The position numbers and the translations under genes are program-made. A stretch of DNA of 64,000 nucleotides. Origin: an uncultured Hyphomicrobiales bacterium (GTDB taxonomy: Bacteria; Pseudomonadota; Alphaproteobacteria; Rhizobiales; Beijerinckiaceae). This document shows, one piece after another, positions 49,483 to 58,877 of the stretch (position 1 is its first letter; each line of letters begins with the position of its first letter). The stretch covers positions 62,001 to 126,000 of the forward strand of contig CAINED010000033.1 of NCBI GenBank assembly GCA_903847605.1. The letters run 5' to 3'. The notes under the pieces were generated by a model. That model was not told the DNA's origin. It searched no databases and saw nothing but the letters and a program-made list of their open reading frames with translations.

Positions 49483-50250
49483 TTACAAGGTCAGGCCCGC
49501 ATCGACGACGACGGTTTCGCCGGTGATGATCTCGGTGCCGAATGCGAGGAACAGGATCACCTTCGCGTAATCCGCCGGTGTGCCGATTCTTTTCAGCAGG
49601 GATCTTTCCACCTGCGCTTCGCGTTGCTGGTTGCTCCATTCGAGCCATGTGCTGTCCACCGCGCCAGGCGCAATGGCGTTGACGCGCACGTCCGGCGCGA
49701 GCCCGCGCGCGAGATTGCGCGTCATGTTCACCACGGCCGCTTTCGATGCGGAATAAGGGATGCTGCTTCCCATGAGCCCGAGCGCTGCGATGGAGGCCGT
49801 GTTCACGATCGACCCGCGAGCCTGCTTCAACGCGGGCGCTGCCACCTTGCTGCAGCGAAACATGCCGACAAGATTGGTCGAGAAGATCTGCTCCCACATG
49901 TCGTCGGTCACGAGGTCGAGCCGCGCGGCGGGAATGGTCGTGCGCGTCGCGGGCGTTCCCGCATTGTTGACGAGCAGATCGAGCCCGCCGAGTTCGTCGA
50001 TCGCCGTTTCGACCATCCGTTCGGTCTCGCCCGCGACGCCAACCTTACCGGGCGCGCCGATCACGTCGAAGCCCTTGGCGCAAAGCGCTGCGACGGCCTG
50101 CGGCCCGCGCGGATCGTCGGCGAGATGATTGATGGCGACCCGCGCGCCAGCTTCCGCAAGCGCGGTCGCCGTGCCGAGGCCGATGCCTGATGCCGCGCCG
50201 GTGACGAGCGCGCGGCGGCCGGACAGATCGTAGCGAACCAGCCCTGTCAT
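49483..50250 (-). CDS. Short-chain dehydrogenase/reductase
   Basis: A 255-residue classical SDR: TGAASGIG cofactor motif, NNAG, catalytic Ser in NTASIAALG, Tyr/Lys in PYSASKAA, and GETVVVDAG tail. NAD/NADP preference is not clear from the strand after the Gly motif (INHLADDPRG, so probably NADP). Its start overlaps the monooxygenase stop as ATGA. It ends the long operon and may oxidise the product of the hydroxylase. Confidence 0.85.
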   Translation of the reverse strand: MTGLVRYDLSGRRALVTGAASGIGLGTATALAEAGARVAINHLADDPRGPQAVAALCAKGFDVIGAPGKVGVAGETERMVETAIDELGGLDLLVNNAGTPATRTTIPAARLDLVTDDMWEQIFSTNLVGMFRCSKVAAPALKQARGSIVNTASIAALGLMGSSIPYSASKAAVVNMTRNLARGLAPDVRVNAIAPGAVDSTWLEWSNQQREAQVERSLLKRIGTPADYAKVILFLAFGTEIITGETVVVDAGLTL

Positions 50251-51413
50251 GCCGCAGCCCTTACCGCCATCGCTTCCTTTTCGATGTCGTAGTCATAGAG
50301 GCGCAGGCGCAGCGCCGCGATGTTGCGGATTTCCTCGTCGCGCTTTTCGAGGCTTGCATATTCGGAATCGTAGCGCTTGCCGTTCTGCCGCGCTTCGGTC
50401 TGCACCATAGAGGCGCGCGGATGGCGCAACGCTTCGTAGGCTTTCAGCAAGGAGGGCGCGTCCGCGCTCGAACGGCCTTCCAGAAGAATGGCGAGCGCCA
50501 CGGCGTCTTCGACACCCTGGTTCACGCCCTGGCCGAGATGCGGCAACATGGGATGCGCAGCATCGCCGAGCAGAGTGACGCGGCCGTTGATCCACGTCTT
50601 CAGCGGACGCCGGTCGAACAGCCCCCACCAGAAACAATGGTCGATCTTGCTGATGAGATGTCCGATACGCGGATCCCAGCCTGCGAACGAAGCAGCCAGC
50701 TCGTTGCGGTCGCCAATCGCCGACCAGCTCTCGACAGTCTCATAGGCGAGCGGCACGAAGCCGACATAGTTGAGAAGCGTGCCGCTACGCACCGGGAAAA
50801 CCATGAAGTGCTTACCCTCGCCCATCCACACCTGATGGGTGCGGTCCGGCCAGGAGTCGAGCTTGTCGCGCGCGACGAGACCGCGATAGGCGCGAAAGCC
50901 CGAATAGTCTTTCGGGCTTGGCTCTGTCACGAAAGGCTGGACTGCGGAATTGATCCCGTCTGCGCCGATGATGAGATCCGCCTCGAACGACGCGCCGTTT
51001 TCAAAGCGCACCGTCGCCTTGTCGCCCGACTGCTCGACTGCGACGCAGCGATGGCCGCAGCGGATCGCATCGGCGGGCAGCGCCTTGGCGAAGACATCGA
51101 GAATGTCGGCGCGGTGCATGCCGTACATGCCGTTCCAGCCGGCGGAATCCGCGGTCACGATATTGCCGACGACCGAGCCGTCCATGCGATTGTAATGCGA
51201 GCCAGCGCCGACCTTGCCGCCGACGGCAGCCAGCGCCTCCTTGAAGCCCATGCGTTCGAGTTGGCGCAGGGAATTCGGATAGATGAAAATACCCGCGCCG
51301 ACTTCGCCGAGCGCCGGAGCCTGTTCGAAAACGGTGACATCCTGCCCGCGCTGGCGCAGCGCATTCGCCGCCGCCAGTCCCGATATGCCGCCGCCCACGA
51401 TTGCGATGCGCAT
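50247..51413 (-). CDS. FAD-dependent aromatic monooxygenase (salicylate-hydroxylase-like)
   Basis: A 388-residue class A flavoprotein. The FAD motif GGGISGLAAANALRQRG is at the N-terminus, DG in IIGADGINS is the middle motif and GDAAHPMLPHLGQGVNQGVEDA is the second FAD motif. This family uses NADPH or NADH and O2 to hydroxylate an aromatic or hetero-aromatic ring, often with decarboxylation. GGAGACGCATC precedes the ATG. The substrate is not identifiable by eye; 6-hydroxynicotinate and 3-hydroxybenzoate enzymes share the family. Confidence 0.85.
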   Translation of the reverse strand: MRIAIVGGGISGLAAANALRQRGQDVTVFEQAPALGEVGAGIFIYPNSLRQLERMGFKEALAAVGGKVGAGSHYNRMDGSVVGNIVTADSAGWNGMYGMHRADILDVFAKALPADAIRCGHRCVAVEQSGDKATVRFENGASFEADLIIGADGINSAVQPFVTEPSPKDYSGFRAYRGLVARDKLDSWPDRTHQVWMGEGKHFMVFPVRSGTLLNYVGFVPLAYETVESWSAIGDRNELAASFAGWDPRIGHLISKIDHCFWWGLFDRRPLKTWINGRVTLLGDAAHPMLPHLGQGVNQGVEDAVALAILLEGRSSADAPSLLKAYEALRHPRASMVQTEARQNGKRYDSEYASLEKRDEEIRNIAALRLRLYDYDIEKEAMAVRAAA

Positions 51414-51568
51414 GATGCGTCTCCTTTTCCCCGGATAGCGCGAGGCTCGCAACGCCCCGCTTTTCCGGTGGGGTCATACAACAGAGGGCGCGCCGGGCAT
51501 ATCCGCGCAAGAGTCGCAGGGCGGACCCGACAAACGCGCCAAGACCTGAAATCGAGATACGCTATCTG

Positions 51569-52612
51569 CTATTTCGGCTCCGCGACGAGATCGATCAGCC
51601 GCTTCAGCGTTTCGGGCTTCGCCGTGTAGAGCGCCTCGACAGCACCCTTTATCTCGTCGCCGGAGATCACGTCGATATCCAGTTTCATCTTGGCCGCCTG
51701 TGCAAGGAGGTCGGGATCCCTGATCGCGGCTTCAAAGGCCTTGCGCAGATCGGCGAGACGCTCGGGCGGCGTGTCCGGCGGCGTGACATAGGCTTTGCCC
51801 AAAAGCTCCTGGAAATTCACATAAAGTTTCATCGCCGCGAGATCGTCGGCCGAATTGATGACATCCCATGCGTGAGGCGCGCCGAGTTTCGTCAACTCGT
51901 CGACCGGAGCAGCGCCGATCTGCAGAAGTATCTTAAGCTTTCCCAAGCGCAGCATGTCCGATTTCGTGGATTTGAAAGCGCTCCATTCGAGACCGCAGGC
52001 GCCGTGGGTCTCGCCGCGTTCGGCGGACAGATACAGCGCGCCCGGCCCCTCGTAGCCGAGCACCGTATGAAACTTCGCGCCAGCAGCGCGCATGAGCATG
52101 TTGTTATAATCGCTGGTGAGGCTGCCGACCTGCGTCGAACCCATCAGCAGCTTCGTCGCCTGCGCATCCTTGAAAGTCGTGGCTGGCGCGTCGCCCGAGA
52201 CAAAGCAGATGCGAACTGCGCGCTGCGCGCCGCCGACATAACCAAACTGTACGGGATCGACCTGAACCCGCGTGCCGAAAGCCTTGTCCATCAGCGCATT
52301 CGGCGTCAGCGTCGCCATCAGCGTACCGTCTTTCGGCGCGATGCGAAAGACATGCAGCGCCGCCGTACTTCCCCCTGCCCCCGGCATGGCCCGCACGACA
52401 ACGGTCGGATTGCCGGGCAGGTGCTTGCGCATGTAGGGCCCGATCAATTGCGAATAAGTCGCAAAACCGCTGGACACCGAACTGCCGACGAGAATCGTCA
52501 GGGTCTTGTTGGCGTAAAAGTCCTCGGAGCGTGCAAGCGATGACGGGAGCAGAGCGGCGACTGCGACAAGCAGGACTTTGGAATTCTTTCTGAGATTGAA
52601 GGCGCGCGTCAT
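51569..52612 (-). CDS. Bug/TctC-like substrate-binding protein 3
   Basis: A 347-residue exported protein. After the signal (VLLVAVAALLPSSLARS) comes DFYANKTLTILVGSSVSSGFATYSQLIGPYMRKHLPGNPTVVVRAMPGAGGS. It is close in plan to the second Bug protein (44.6 kb), with the same DFY opening. In the operon it lies between the FAD oxidoreductase and the monooxygenase, so it probably binds the same compound family. No TctA/B is present. Confidence 0.88.
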   Translation of the reverse strand: MTRAFNLRKNSKVLLVAVAALLPSSLARSEDFYANKTLTILVGSSVSSGFATYSQLIGPYMRKHLPGNPTVVVRAMPGAGGSTAALHVFRIAPKDGTLMATLTPNALMDKAFGTRVQVDPVQFGYVGGAQRAVRICFVSGDAPATTFKDAQATKLLMGSTQVGSLTSDYNNMLMRAAGAKFHTVLGYEGPGALYLSAERGETHGACGLEWSAFKSTKSDMLRLGKLKILLQIGAAPVDELTKLGAPHAWDVINSADDLAAMKLYVNFQELLGKAYVTPPDTPPERLADLRKAFEAAIRDPDLLAQAAKMKLDIDVISGDEIKGAVEALYTAKPETLKRLIDLVAEPK

Positions 52613-52630
52613 AGTCTTTCCCCCAATGCA

Positions 52631-54055
52631 TCATGCATCAGCTGCTTCCGGCATTTCGCGCGTCATGGATCGCGAGAGTTCGCGTTGCGGCAGGTTTGCG
52701 CCATGCTCGCGCAAGGTGATGACAAGTTGCTGCGTGTCGAGATCGCAGGCGGCTTGGCCCGTGCGCACGGACTGCACGGCCGCAGTGCCCGCGGCCTGCC
52801 CCATCATATAGGCCGCCGATTGCGCTCGAATCGAACCATGCACCTTCGTATCGCTGGAGTGACAGCGGCCCGCAGCCCAGAGATTCTCCCATCCGCGCGG
52901 CACCAGAATGCCATAGGGAACCCCGACATATTCGCCTGCGCCGAGACTGTGCTTGCCCTCGAAATCCTGCAGGAAGCGTTTGTATTCCTCTTCCGATGTG
53001 TCTGTCGGGTGAACATCGGTCGGCCTGTTATAAACGGCGATCTGATCTGGAAACTCGCGCGCGCGCACGAAATCTTTCATCGTCAGTTCGAATTCGCCGA
53101 CGATCCGACGCGTATCGCGCACGCCCATGACGGGCGCTGTCGTCAAAAGCTCGATCTCCTCGCAACCAGGCATATATTTGCGGAAGAACTCCGCATATTC
53201 CACCGCCTGCCTGCGGCCCTTGATCATGCCGTCGGACAGAGAGCGGATGTCGAGCCCGTTCAGATTGAAGACATGGCCGCCATTGAGCTGCGCGCTCCTG
53301 CGGCCGATCTTGTTCATGCCCGGCATGAACCTGTCGGGCTGGCTGAAATGCCCGTCCTCGATGGCCTTGTGCAGCAGCTTTTTCGACATGGCTTTCGCCT
53401 GATCGATGCCACGCCAGTCCGCGCCATAGGCAGGATCGTCCCAGTTCACGCCGGCAAACAGCGAACACAGCGTGCTCGGCGCAATGGTGTCGATGTCCCG
53501 CAGGATGATTTTGCAATCTGCGCCGGCGAGCGAGGACAAGGTGGCATCGCCCGTCGCATCAACAAATGACTTTGCAGCAATATATTTCAGCCCTTCGACA
53601 TTGCTGATGACCGCGCCCTTGACGCGCTTGTCGCTGGCGTCGACATCGATGAGCCGCGTGAAGAAGCGCACGTCGACGCCGGCCTCCTGCACCATGTCGT
53701 CGAGCAGGCGCTTCAGCCCTTCGGGCTTGAAAGGCACCCAGCGGTTCAGTTGCGAATGCAAGAATTCCGTGACGACATGCGGCCCGAGTTCGCCGCGTTG
53801 CTGCAGCCCGTAAACCACTTCACGCATGACGCCGCCGACCAGCATCTCCTTGCCGTTGGCGACGGGTCCGAAAGTCGAGACGAGGCCGGACGTGCCCATG
53901 CCACCGAGGCAGCCTGTCGCTTCGACGAGCAGGACTTTCGCGCCGAGACGCGCAGCCGAGATCGCTGCCGCCGTTCCCGCAGGACCGCCGCCCGCAACGA
54001 GCACATCGAATTCGTCTTCGACTTCGAGCTGGCGCGAATATGTGTAGCTTGGCAT
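52631..54055 (-). CDS. FAD-dependent oxidoreductase (PF12831-like)
   Basis: A 474-residue flavoprotein with an N-terminal GGGPAGTAAAISAARLGAK dinucleotide site and VEATGCLGGMGTSGLVSTFG just after, the pattern of the FAD-dependent oxidoreductase family PF12831. A C-terminal block NLWAAGRCHSSDTKVHGSIRAQ completes the FAD fold. It may oxidise a C-N or C-H bond of the imported compound. It lies 22 bases after the aminotransferase and 18 before the Bug gene, so all belong to one message. Confidence 0.82.
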   Translation of the reverse strand: MPSYTYSRQLEVEDEFDVLVAGGGPAGTAAAISAARLGAKVLLVEATGCLGGMGTSGLVSTFGPVANGKEMLVGGVMREVVYGLQQRGELGPHVVTEFLHSQLNRWVPFKPEGLKRLLDDMVQEAGVDVRFFTRLIDVDASDKRVKGAVISNVEGLKYIAAKSFVDATGDATLSSLAGADCKIILRDIDTIAPSTLCSLFAGVNWDDPAYGADWRGIDQAKAMSKKLLHKAIEDGHFSQPDRFMPGMNKIGRRSAQLNGGHVFNLNGLDIRSLSDGMIKGRRQAVEYAEFFRKYMPGCEEIELLTTAPVMGVRDTRRIVGEFELTMKDFVRAREFPDQIAVYNRPTDVHPTDTSEEEYKRFLQDFEGKHSLGAGEYVGVPYGILVPRGWENLWAAGRCHSSDTKVHGSIRAQSAAYMMGQAAGTAAVQSVRTGQAACDLDTQQLVITLREHGANLPQRELSRSMTREMPEAADA

Positions 54056-54076
54056 CCTTGTTCCCTCGCTGCGATG

Positions 54077-55321
54077 TCAGGCGTCGAGCAACGCATTCTC
54101 TTTTGCGCCTGCGCCGGTCTCGCGACCGGATGTTTTCAACACTTCGAGCGCAGCCTGCACGCCGCCGCTTTTATGTGGAACGCCGGCCAGGGCGAGCGCC
54201 ATTTCGATGCCGGACAAAGTACCGGCGAGCATGAGATCGTTGAAGTCGCCGAGATGCCCGATGCGGAATACACGATCCTTGTAGCGCCCAAGGCCGTTGC
54301 CGAGCGACATGTTGAACCTGTCTTCGATGAACGTGCGGAAGGCATCGGCTGAATGCCCTTGCGGCATCATCACGGCTGTCAGCGAATGCGAAAGGGCCTT
54401 TTCGTCCTGGCAAACCAGATCGAGGCCCCAGGCACTAACAGCAGCACGCGTGGCCCGCGCATGTAGCGCGTGGCGATCCCAAACTTGCTGCAATCCACGT
54501 TCGCGCAACATGACGAGCGCTTCGCGCAGACCGAAGAGGAGATTGGTCGATGGCGTGTAGGGAAAATGACCGCTGCCAGCCGTTTCCAGCATGGCCTGCC
54601 AGGACCAGTAGGATTTAGGCAGGCGCGAGGATTTGCTGGCCGCAAGCGCTTTGGCGCTCACTGCGTTGAAGCTGAGCCCCGGCGGCAACATCAACCCCTT
54701 CTGCGAACATCCCACGGAAACGTCAACGCCCCATGCGTCATGAAAATAAGGCGAAGAGGCAAGCGAAGAAATGGTATCCACGAACAGCAGCGCCGGATGT
54801 TGCGTTTCGTCGATCGCCTTGCGGATCGCAGAAATATCGCTGCGGCACCCTGTCGATGTCTCGTTGTGGACGATGCAAACGGCTTTGATGGACTTGCTTC
54901 TATCTGCGTTCAACGCTTCGGCCACTGCCTTCGCATCTGCGCCGGAACGCCAGTCTGTGGAGATAAGCTCCGCCTTTAATCCGAGACGTCTTGCCATCTC
55001 GCTCCATAGCGAGGCGAAGTGGCCGGTTTCGACCATCAGCACGCGATCGCCCGGAGAGAGCGTGTTGACCAGCGCCGCTTCCCAGGCGCCGGTCCCAGAG
55101 CCGGGATATATGATGACATCCGATTGCGTGCCGAAGACGTGCTGTAGACCCAGTCGAATCTCGCGGCCCATTTCTCCGAAGGGCCGGCCGCGATGATCGA
55201 TGGTCGGTTGCGCGATGGCGCGCAGGATTCTGTGCGGCACATTTGTTGGGCCAGGTATCTGCAAGAAATGAGAGCCGTCCACGCTGCATCCTCCCGCCGG
55301 AGCTTTTGAGCCATGATGCAT
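54077..55321 (-). CDS. Class V aminotransferase, serine-glyoxylate type
   Basis: A 414-residue PLP enzyme. Opening FLQIPGPTNVPHRILRA, PGSGTGAWEAALVNTLSPGD, HNETSTGCRSD, VDTISSLASSP and the Schiff-base Lys in SQKGLMLPPG match alanine/serine-glyoxylate aminotransferases. In this operon it may move an amino group to or from a catabolic intermediate rather than serve photorespiration-type metabolism, as no serine-cycle genes are present. The Lys and the PLP-binding residues are intact. Confidence 0.85.
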   Translation of the reverse strand: MHHGSKAPAGGCSVDGSHFLQIPGPTNVPHRILRAIAQPTIDHRGRPFGEMGREIRLGLQHVFGTQSDVIIYPGSGTGAWEAALVNTLSPGDRVLMVETGHFASLWSEMARRLGLKAELISTDWRSGADAKAVAEALNADRSKSIKAVCIVHNETSTGCRSDISAIRKAIDETQHPALLFVDTISSLASSPYFHDAWGVDVSVGCSQKGLMLPPGLSFNAVSAKALAASKSSRLPKSYWSWQAMLETAGSGHFPYTPSTNLLFGLREALVMLRERGLQQVWDRHALHARATRAAVSAWGLDLVCQDEKALSHSLTAVMMPQGHSADAFRTFIEDRFNMSLGNGLGRYKDRVFRIGHLGDFNDLMLAGTLSGIEMALALAGVPHKSGGVQAALEVLKTSGRETGAGAKENALLDA

Positions 55322-55401
55322 GGACCGGCAATGCGGTCAATCTTTGCGGTTCGCCTGACAGCTGCGCTGTTTGCGGGATGGCTGCTTGCAGCGGACCGAT
55401 C

Positions 55402-56169
55402 TCAGCCTGTTGCCTGATTTGAAGAGAAACGCCGCGCGAGTGGATCGAGCAGCAACCGTTCACCGGCGATGAAGAGAAAGACGATGGCGAAACATGCGGC
55501 GATCACGGTAGTGAGATCCGCGGACCCCTGTGCACGCAGCATGAGATAGCCAAGACCGGACGTCGAACCCAGCAATTCCGCCACCAGCGATATTTTCCAG
55601 CCGATACCATAGGAAATGCGCAACGCGCCCAGAAGATAAGGCGCCAGCAGCGGCAGCATGATGGAGAAAGCGATGCGCTTTTTATCGCGCGTAAAACTTT
55701 GCGCCATCTCCATCACTTCGCGGTCGATCTGCCGCAGGCCTTCAGCGATGTTGATCATGCAGAAGGGAATGAGGATCGCGACCTGCACGAAGATGATGGA
55801 AAAATGCCCGGGCGGAAACCAGATCGCCGCCAGGATCGCCCAGCCAATGGATGGAAAGGAACTGAAGAAGGGAAGCACGCCGCCGCGCATGATCCAGTCG
55901 AGCACGGGATAGGCGCGATGCAAAACCGCAAGGCCGCCGCCAATCACGAGCGCGGCGAAGACCGAAAAGATCACGCGCGATGTCGAGGCGAGCGTGTGAT
56001 AGAGAAAACTCGGTTCGACGAAGAGTTCAACGAAGCGTTGCGCCACCGGCAGCGGGCCCGGCAGAACGTAGTCCGGCAGAGTGCGCGTGCCGAAAGCCCA
56101 CAGGGCAAGGACGGCAAGCACGAGAAAATCGGCAAGCCACATGCCCAGGGATCGATGCAGAATGTTCAT
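55402..56169 (-). CDS. ABC-transporter permease (SsuC/TauC-like) 2
   Basis: A 255-residue membrane protein with about six helices. The family loop is EMAQSFTRDKKRIAFSIMLPLLAPYLLGALRISYGIGWKISLVAELLGSTSGLGY, the coupling helix for the ATPase. It starts 4 bases inside the previous permease gene (coupled). Two different permeases in the operon suggest a heterodimeric channel. Confidence 0.87.
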   Translation of the reverse strand: MNILHRSLGMWLADFLVLAVLALWAFGTRTLPDYVLPGPLPVAQRFVELFVEPSFLYHTLASTSRVIFSVFAALVIGGGLAVLHRAYPVLDWIMRGGVLPFFSSFPSIGWAILAAIWFPPGHFSIIFVQVAILIPFCMINIAEGLRQIDREVMEMAQSFTRDKKRIAFSIMLPLLAPYLLGALRISYGIGWKISLVAELLGSTSGLGYLMLRAQGSADLTTVIAACFAIVFLFIAGERLLLDPLARRFSSNQATG

Positions 56170-56942
56170 CGCGCACGCCCTCCGAATTGTCGGGACATGC
56201 GCCGCTCAAGTGGTAGAAAAATAAAACGGTCGGACAGATAGACCGCTACAATGATGAAGATGATGACAGTGAAAATGAGGTCCGTATCGTATTCCTGCCG
56301 CGCAAGATTGATGAGATAGCCGAGGCCGCGGGAACCGCCGAAAAGTTCGGCCGTCAGCGTCACTTTCCAGGCGACGCCGAACATGATGCGCAAGGTGGCG
56401 GCGGCAAACGGCAGCAGGCCCGGCGCCACGATCATGGCAAAAAGCCGCCAGCGCGAACGGCCGAAACTGCGCCCCATCTCGTCGAGTTCGCGGTCGAGGG
56501 CCAGAAGGCCCTCACGCAGATTGATCAGCGCGAAGGGCAAGAGCACCGTTGCAATCGAAAATATGACCGCCGTCGTCGAGACGCCGAACCAGATGACGGC
56601 GAGCAATGTCCAGCCGATGCCGGAAAAAGCATTCAGGAAGGGACTGAGGCGCTGGTGGATAGCGGGTGCGCTCCATCTGAGATAATGCGCCATCAACGCA
56701 AGCAGTGCGCCGCCAACAAATGCGATCGCGATGGAAACAAGGATATGCATCAGCGTGGCATAAACATGCACGAGGCGCTGCGCGGATGTAAAGAACACGC
56801 TGGAAGCCTCTGCGACCCGCAGCGGCGAAGGCAGGAGATAGGGCGGAAGCTGCAGGGCTGCGAGACTCCACGCGCCAAAAACCGCTGCAGCGAAAACTGC
56901 AGCGGCGGAAGCCTTCGCTAACGTGGACGCTTCGTGGTTCAC
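56166..56942 (-). CDS. ABC-transporter permease (SsuC/TauC-like) 1
   Basis: A 258-residue membrane protein with about six helices. Its coupling loop reads EMGRSFGRSRWRLFAMIVAPGLLPFAAATLRIMFGVAWKVTLTAELFGGSRGLGY. The GTG start overlaps the binding-protein stop as GTGA, which I chose over an ATG that would lie inside that gene. It overlaps the second permease by 4 bases, so three genes are translationally coupled. Confidence 0.87.
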   Translation of the reverse strand: MNHEASTLAKASAAAVFAAAVFGAWSLAALQLPPYLLPSPLRVAEASSVFFTSAQRLVHVYATLMHILVSIAIAFVGGALLALMAHYLRWSAPAIHQRLSPFLNAFSGIGWTLLAVIWFGVSTTAVIFSIATVLLPFALINLREGLLALDRELDEMGRSFGRSRWRLFAMIVAPGLLPFAAATLRIMFGVAWKVTLTAELFGGSRGLGYLINLARQEYDTDLIFTVIIFIIVAVYLSDRFIFLPLERRMSRQFGGRAR

Positions 56943-57931
56943 GAACGGATCACATGTTCCCAAGTGAGCTTGTTCACATCCGGAACGTCCTTGATCATGC
57001 CGAAGCTGCGCGCGATTTCCCAGCCCTTCACGACGGCGTCCGCATGCTCTTTCGTAAACGTGCCCGGCACTTCCGTCGTTTCGTCGAACCACCAATCGAA
57101 ATAGCCGCGCTCGATATTCGCCTGCTTGGCGATAGCGCCGAAGACCTCATCGCGATTGGCGAGCGCATAGGCCACAGACTCCTTCAGCATGCGGCTGAAC
57201 TCGCGATAGGCGTCCGGCGACTTGTCGAGCCTTTCGGGATAGCCGACATTCACCGCCGAAACGGTGCGTCCGTAATGCTTGTTCATGATCGCGGCAGTTT
57301 CGCAGATGTTCACGAAGTCGCCACTGCGACGCGCGCGATAGGCCTGACTGTGAATCAGCGCCGCAGCGTCGGCCTGTCCCGTTGCGAGAGCCGCCGGCAA
57401 ATTCGGCGCGACGACTTCGACCTGTTTGATGTCGCCGCCTTCGAGGGCCATGTTCAATCCGAATTCCTTGCGCATGGCTTCGCGCGCATACATATAGCCT
57501 GTGGAGCGCAGACCATAAGATGCGAGCGTCTTGCCCTTGAGTTCGCGCACATCCTTGAGCGGACTGTCCTTCTTCACCCAGATGCCCGCGCCCTGCCCTT
57601 TCGTCGACTGGTAGAGAGCCGCCGATAAAATGCGCAGATCGAGACCGCGCGCGGCAGCAGCCGGCACGCCTATGACGGCAGTCATCACGATGTCGAACTG
57701 CTTCGTCGCTGTGGCTTGCAGAAGCGTGGGAATGTTCGCGCCGGTCGCCTCGACTTCGATCCGGTCGGATTTAACCTTGCCGTTGCGGATGGCCCACATC
57801 ACCGTATCGTAAACGGGATCGAGCAGATAAGCGTAAGTGACTTTCTGCTTCGATTGCGCCCGTGCGATCCAGGGCATGGCGACGAGCGCCGGCGCAGCAG
57901 CGGCGATTTTCACGAAGTCACGGCGTTTCAT
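56939..57931 (-). CDS. ABC-transporter substrate-binding protein (NMT1/THI5-like)
   Basis: A 330-residue exported protein. A twin-arginine-like start (MKRRDFVKIAAAAPALVAMPWIARAQ) precedes a periplasmic binding fold with LQATATKQFDIVMTAVIG and LKGKTLASYGLRSTGYMYA. The plan is that of the SsuA/ThiY/NMT1 group, which binds sulfonates, nitrate, pyrimidines or aromatic acids. Ligand unknown. It sits between its ATPase and its two permeases, all in one unit. Confidence 0.85.
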   Translation of the reverse strand: MKRRDFVKIAAAAPALVAMPWIARAQSKQKVTYAYLLDPVYDTVMWAIRNGKVKSDRIEVEATGANIPTLLQATATKQFDIVMTAVIGVPAAAARGLDLRILSAALYQSTKGQGAGIWVKKDSPLKDVRELKGKTLASYGLRSTGYMYAREAMRKEFGLNMALEGGDIKQVEVVAPNLPAALATGQADAAALIHSQAYRARRSGDFVNICETAAIMNKHYGRTVSAVNVGYPERLDKSPDAYREFSRMLKESVAYALANRDEVFGAIAKQANIERGYFDWWFDETTEVPGTFTKEHADAVVKGWEIARSFGMIKDVPDVNKLTWEHVIRS

Positions 57932-57976
57932 GCATTACTCCCCTTCACTGTGAATACGAATGGATGACGTCGCGCC

Positions 57977-58753
57977 TCAGGCGGCCTGCACTTCTTCCGA
58001 CTCCGGCTCCATGGCGCGGAAGAGCGCATAGAGTTTCTCGCGGATCGCCGCGAGCTGCGGATCCTTCGCCGGATCGCGCGGGCGCGGCGAGGAGATCGCA
58101 ATGGTCTCGATGACTTTGGTCGGCTTGTTCGACATCAACACGATCCGGTCCGCGAGGATGATGGCCTCATCGATATCGTGCGTGACGAAGAGTATGGACT
58201 TGCGCGTTTCCTGCCAGATGCGGATGATTTCGCTGCGCAGGCGACGCCGGGTGTTCGGATCGAGCGCCGAGAAAGGCTCGTCCATCAGCACAATGGACGG
58301 ATCGACGGCGAGCGCGCGCGCGATGGCGACACGCTGACGCTCGCCGCCCGAAAGCATCAGCGGATATTTTTTTGCCGAAGCGGCGAGGCCCACAAGATCG
58401 AGCAGTTGCATGGCCTTGGCCTCGCGCTTCCTGGCTTCCGCCTTGCCATAACGCAGCTCCGCGCCCAGCAACACATTCGAAAGCGCATTGCGCCAGGGCG
58501 CGAGTCGGGGCGACTGAAAGACGAAGGCAATCTCTTTCCAGCCCTCGCCTGGAGGCTGTCCGTTTACGCGCACCATGCCTGCAGCAGGCGCAAGAAGATC
58601 GCCGATGATGCGCAACGAGGTGGACTTGCCGCAACCCGATGGTCCGAGCAGGCAAACGAATTCGCCGTCCCCGACCGTGAAGTCGACGCCATCGTAGATC
58701 TTCTCGGCGCCGAAGGAGATTTCGACGCCTTCGAATTCAATCGCTTCAGCCAT
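57977..58753 (-). CDS. ABC-transporter ATP-binding protein (SsuB/TauB-like)
   Basis: A 258-residue ATPase. Walker A is GPSGCGKST, the signature LSGGERQR, Walker B VLMDEPFSALD and the H-loop VTHDIDEA, all intact. It supplies energy to the import system downstream. The start MAEAIEFEG was chosen over an in-frame upstream ATG that would lie in the divergent promoter region. The operon begins here, 124 bases from the divergent carboxylesterase. Confidence 0.93.
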   Translation of the reverse strand: MAEAIEFEGVEISFGAEKIYDGVDFTVGDGEFVCLLGPSGCGKSTSLRIIGDLLAPAAGMVRVNGQPPGEGWKEIAFVFQSPRLAPWRNALSNVLLGAELRYGKAEARKREAKAMQLLDLVGLAASAKKYPLMLSGGERQRVAIARALAVDPSIVLMDEPFSALDPNTRRRLRSEIIRIWQETRKSILFVTHDIDEAIILADRIVLMSNKPTKVIETIAISSPRPRDPAKDPQLAAIREKLYALFRAMEPESEEVQAA

Positions 58754-58877
58754 GATCGTCCGCGGGAACATGCGGGACCTGCCCGCCGGATTGCCTTGGC
58801 ACAATAACCATGCAATCGAAGCCAAGCCAAGTTGGGCAGGCGAGATTGCTTGCCGAAGATCGCCCGCGGAGGAAAGA

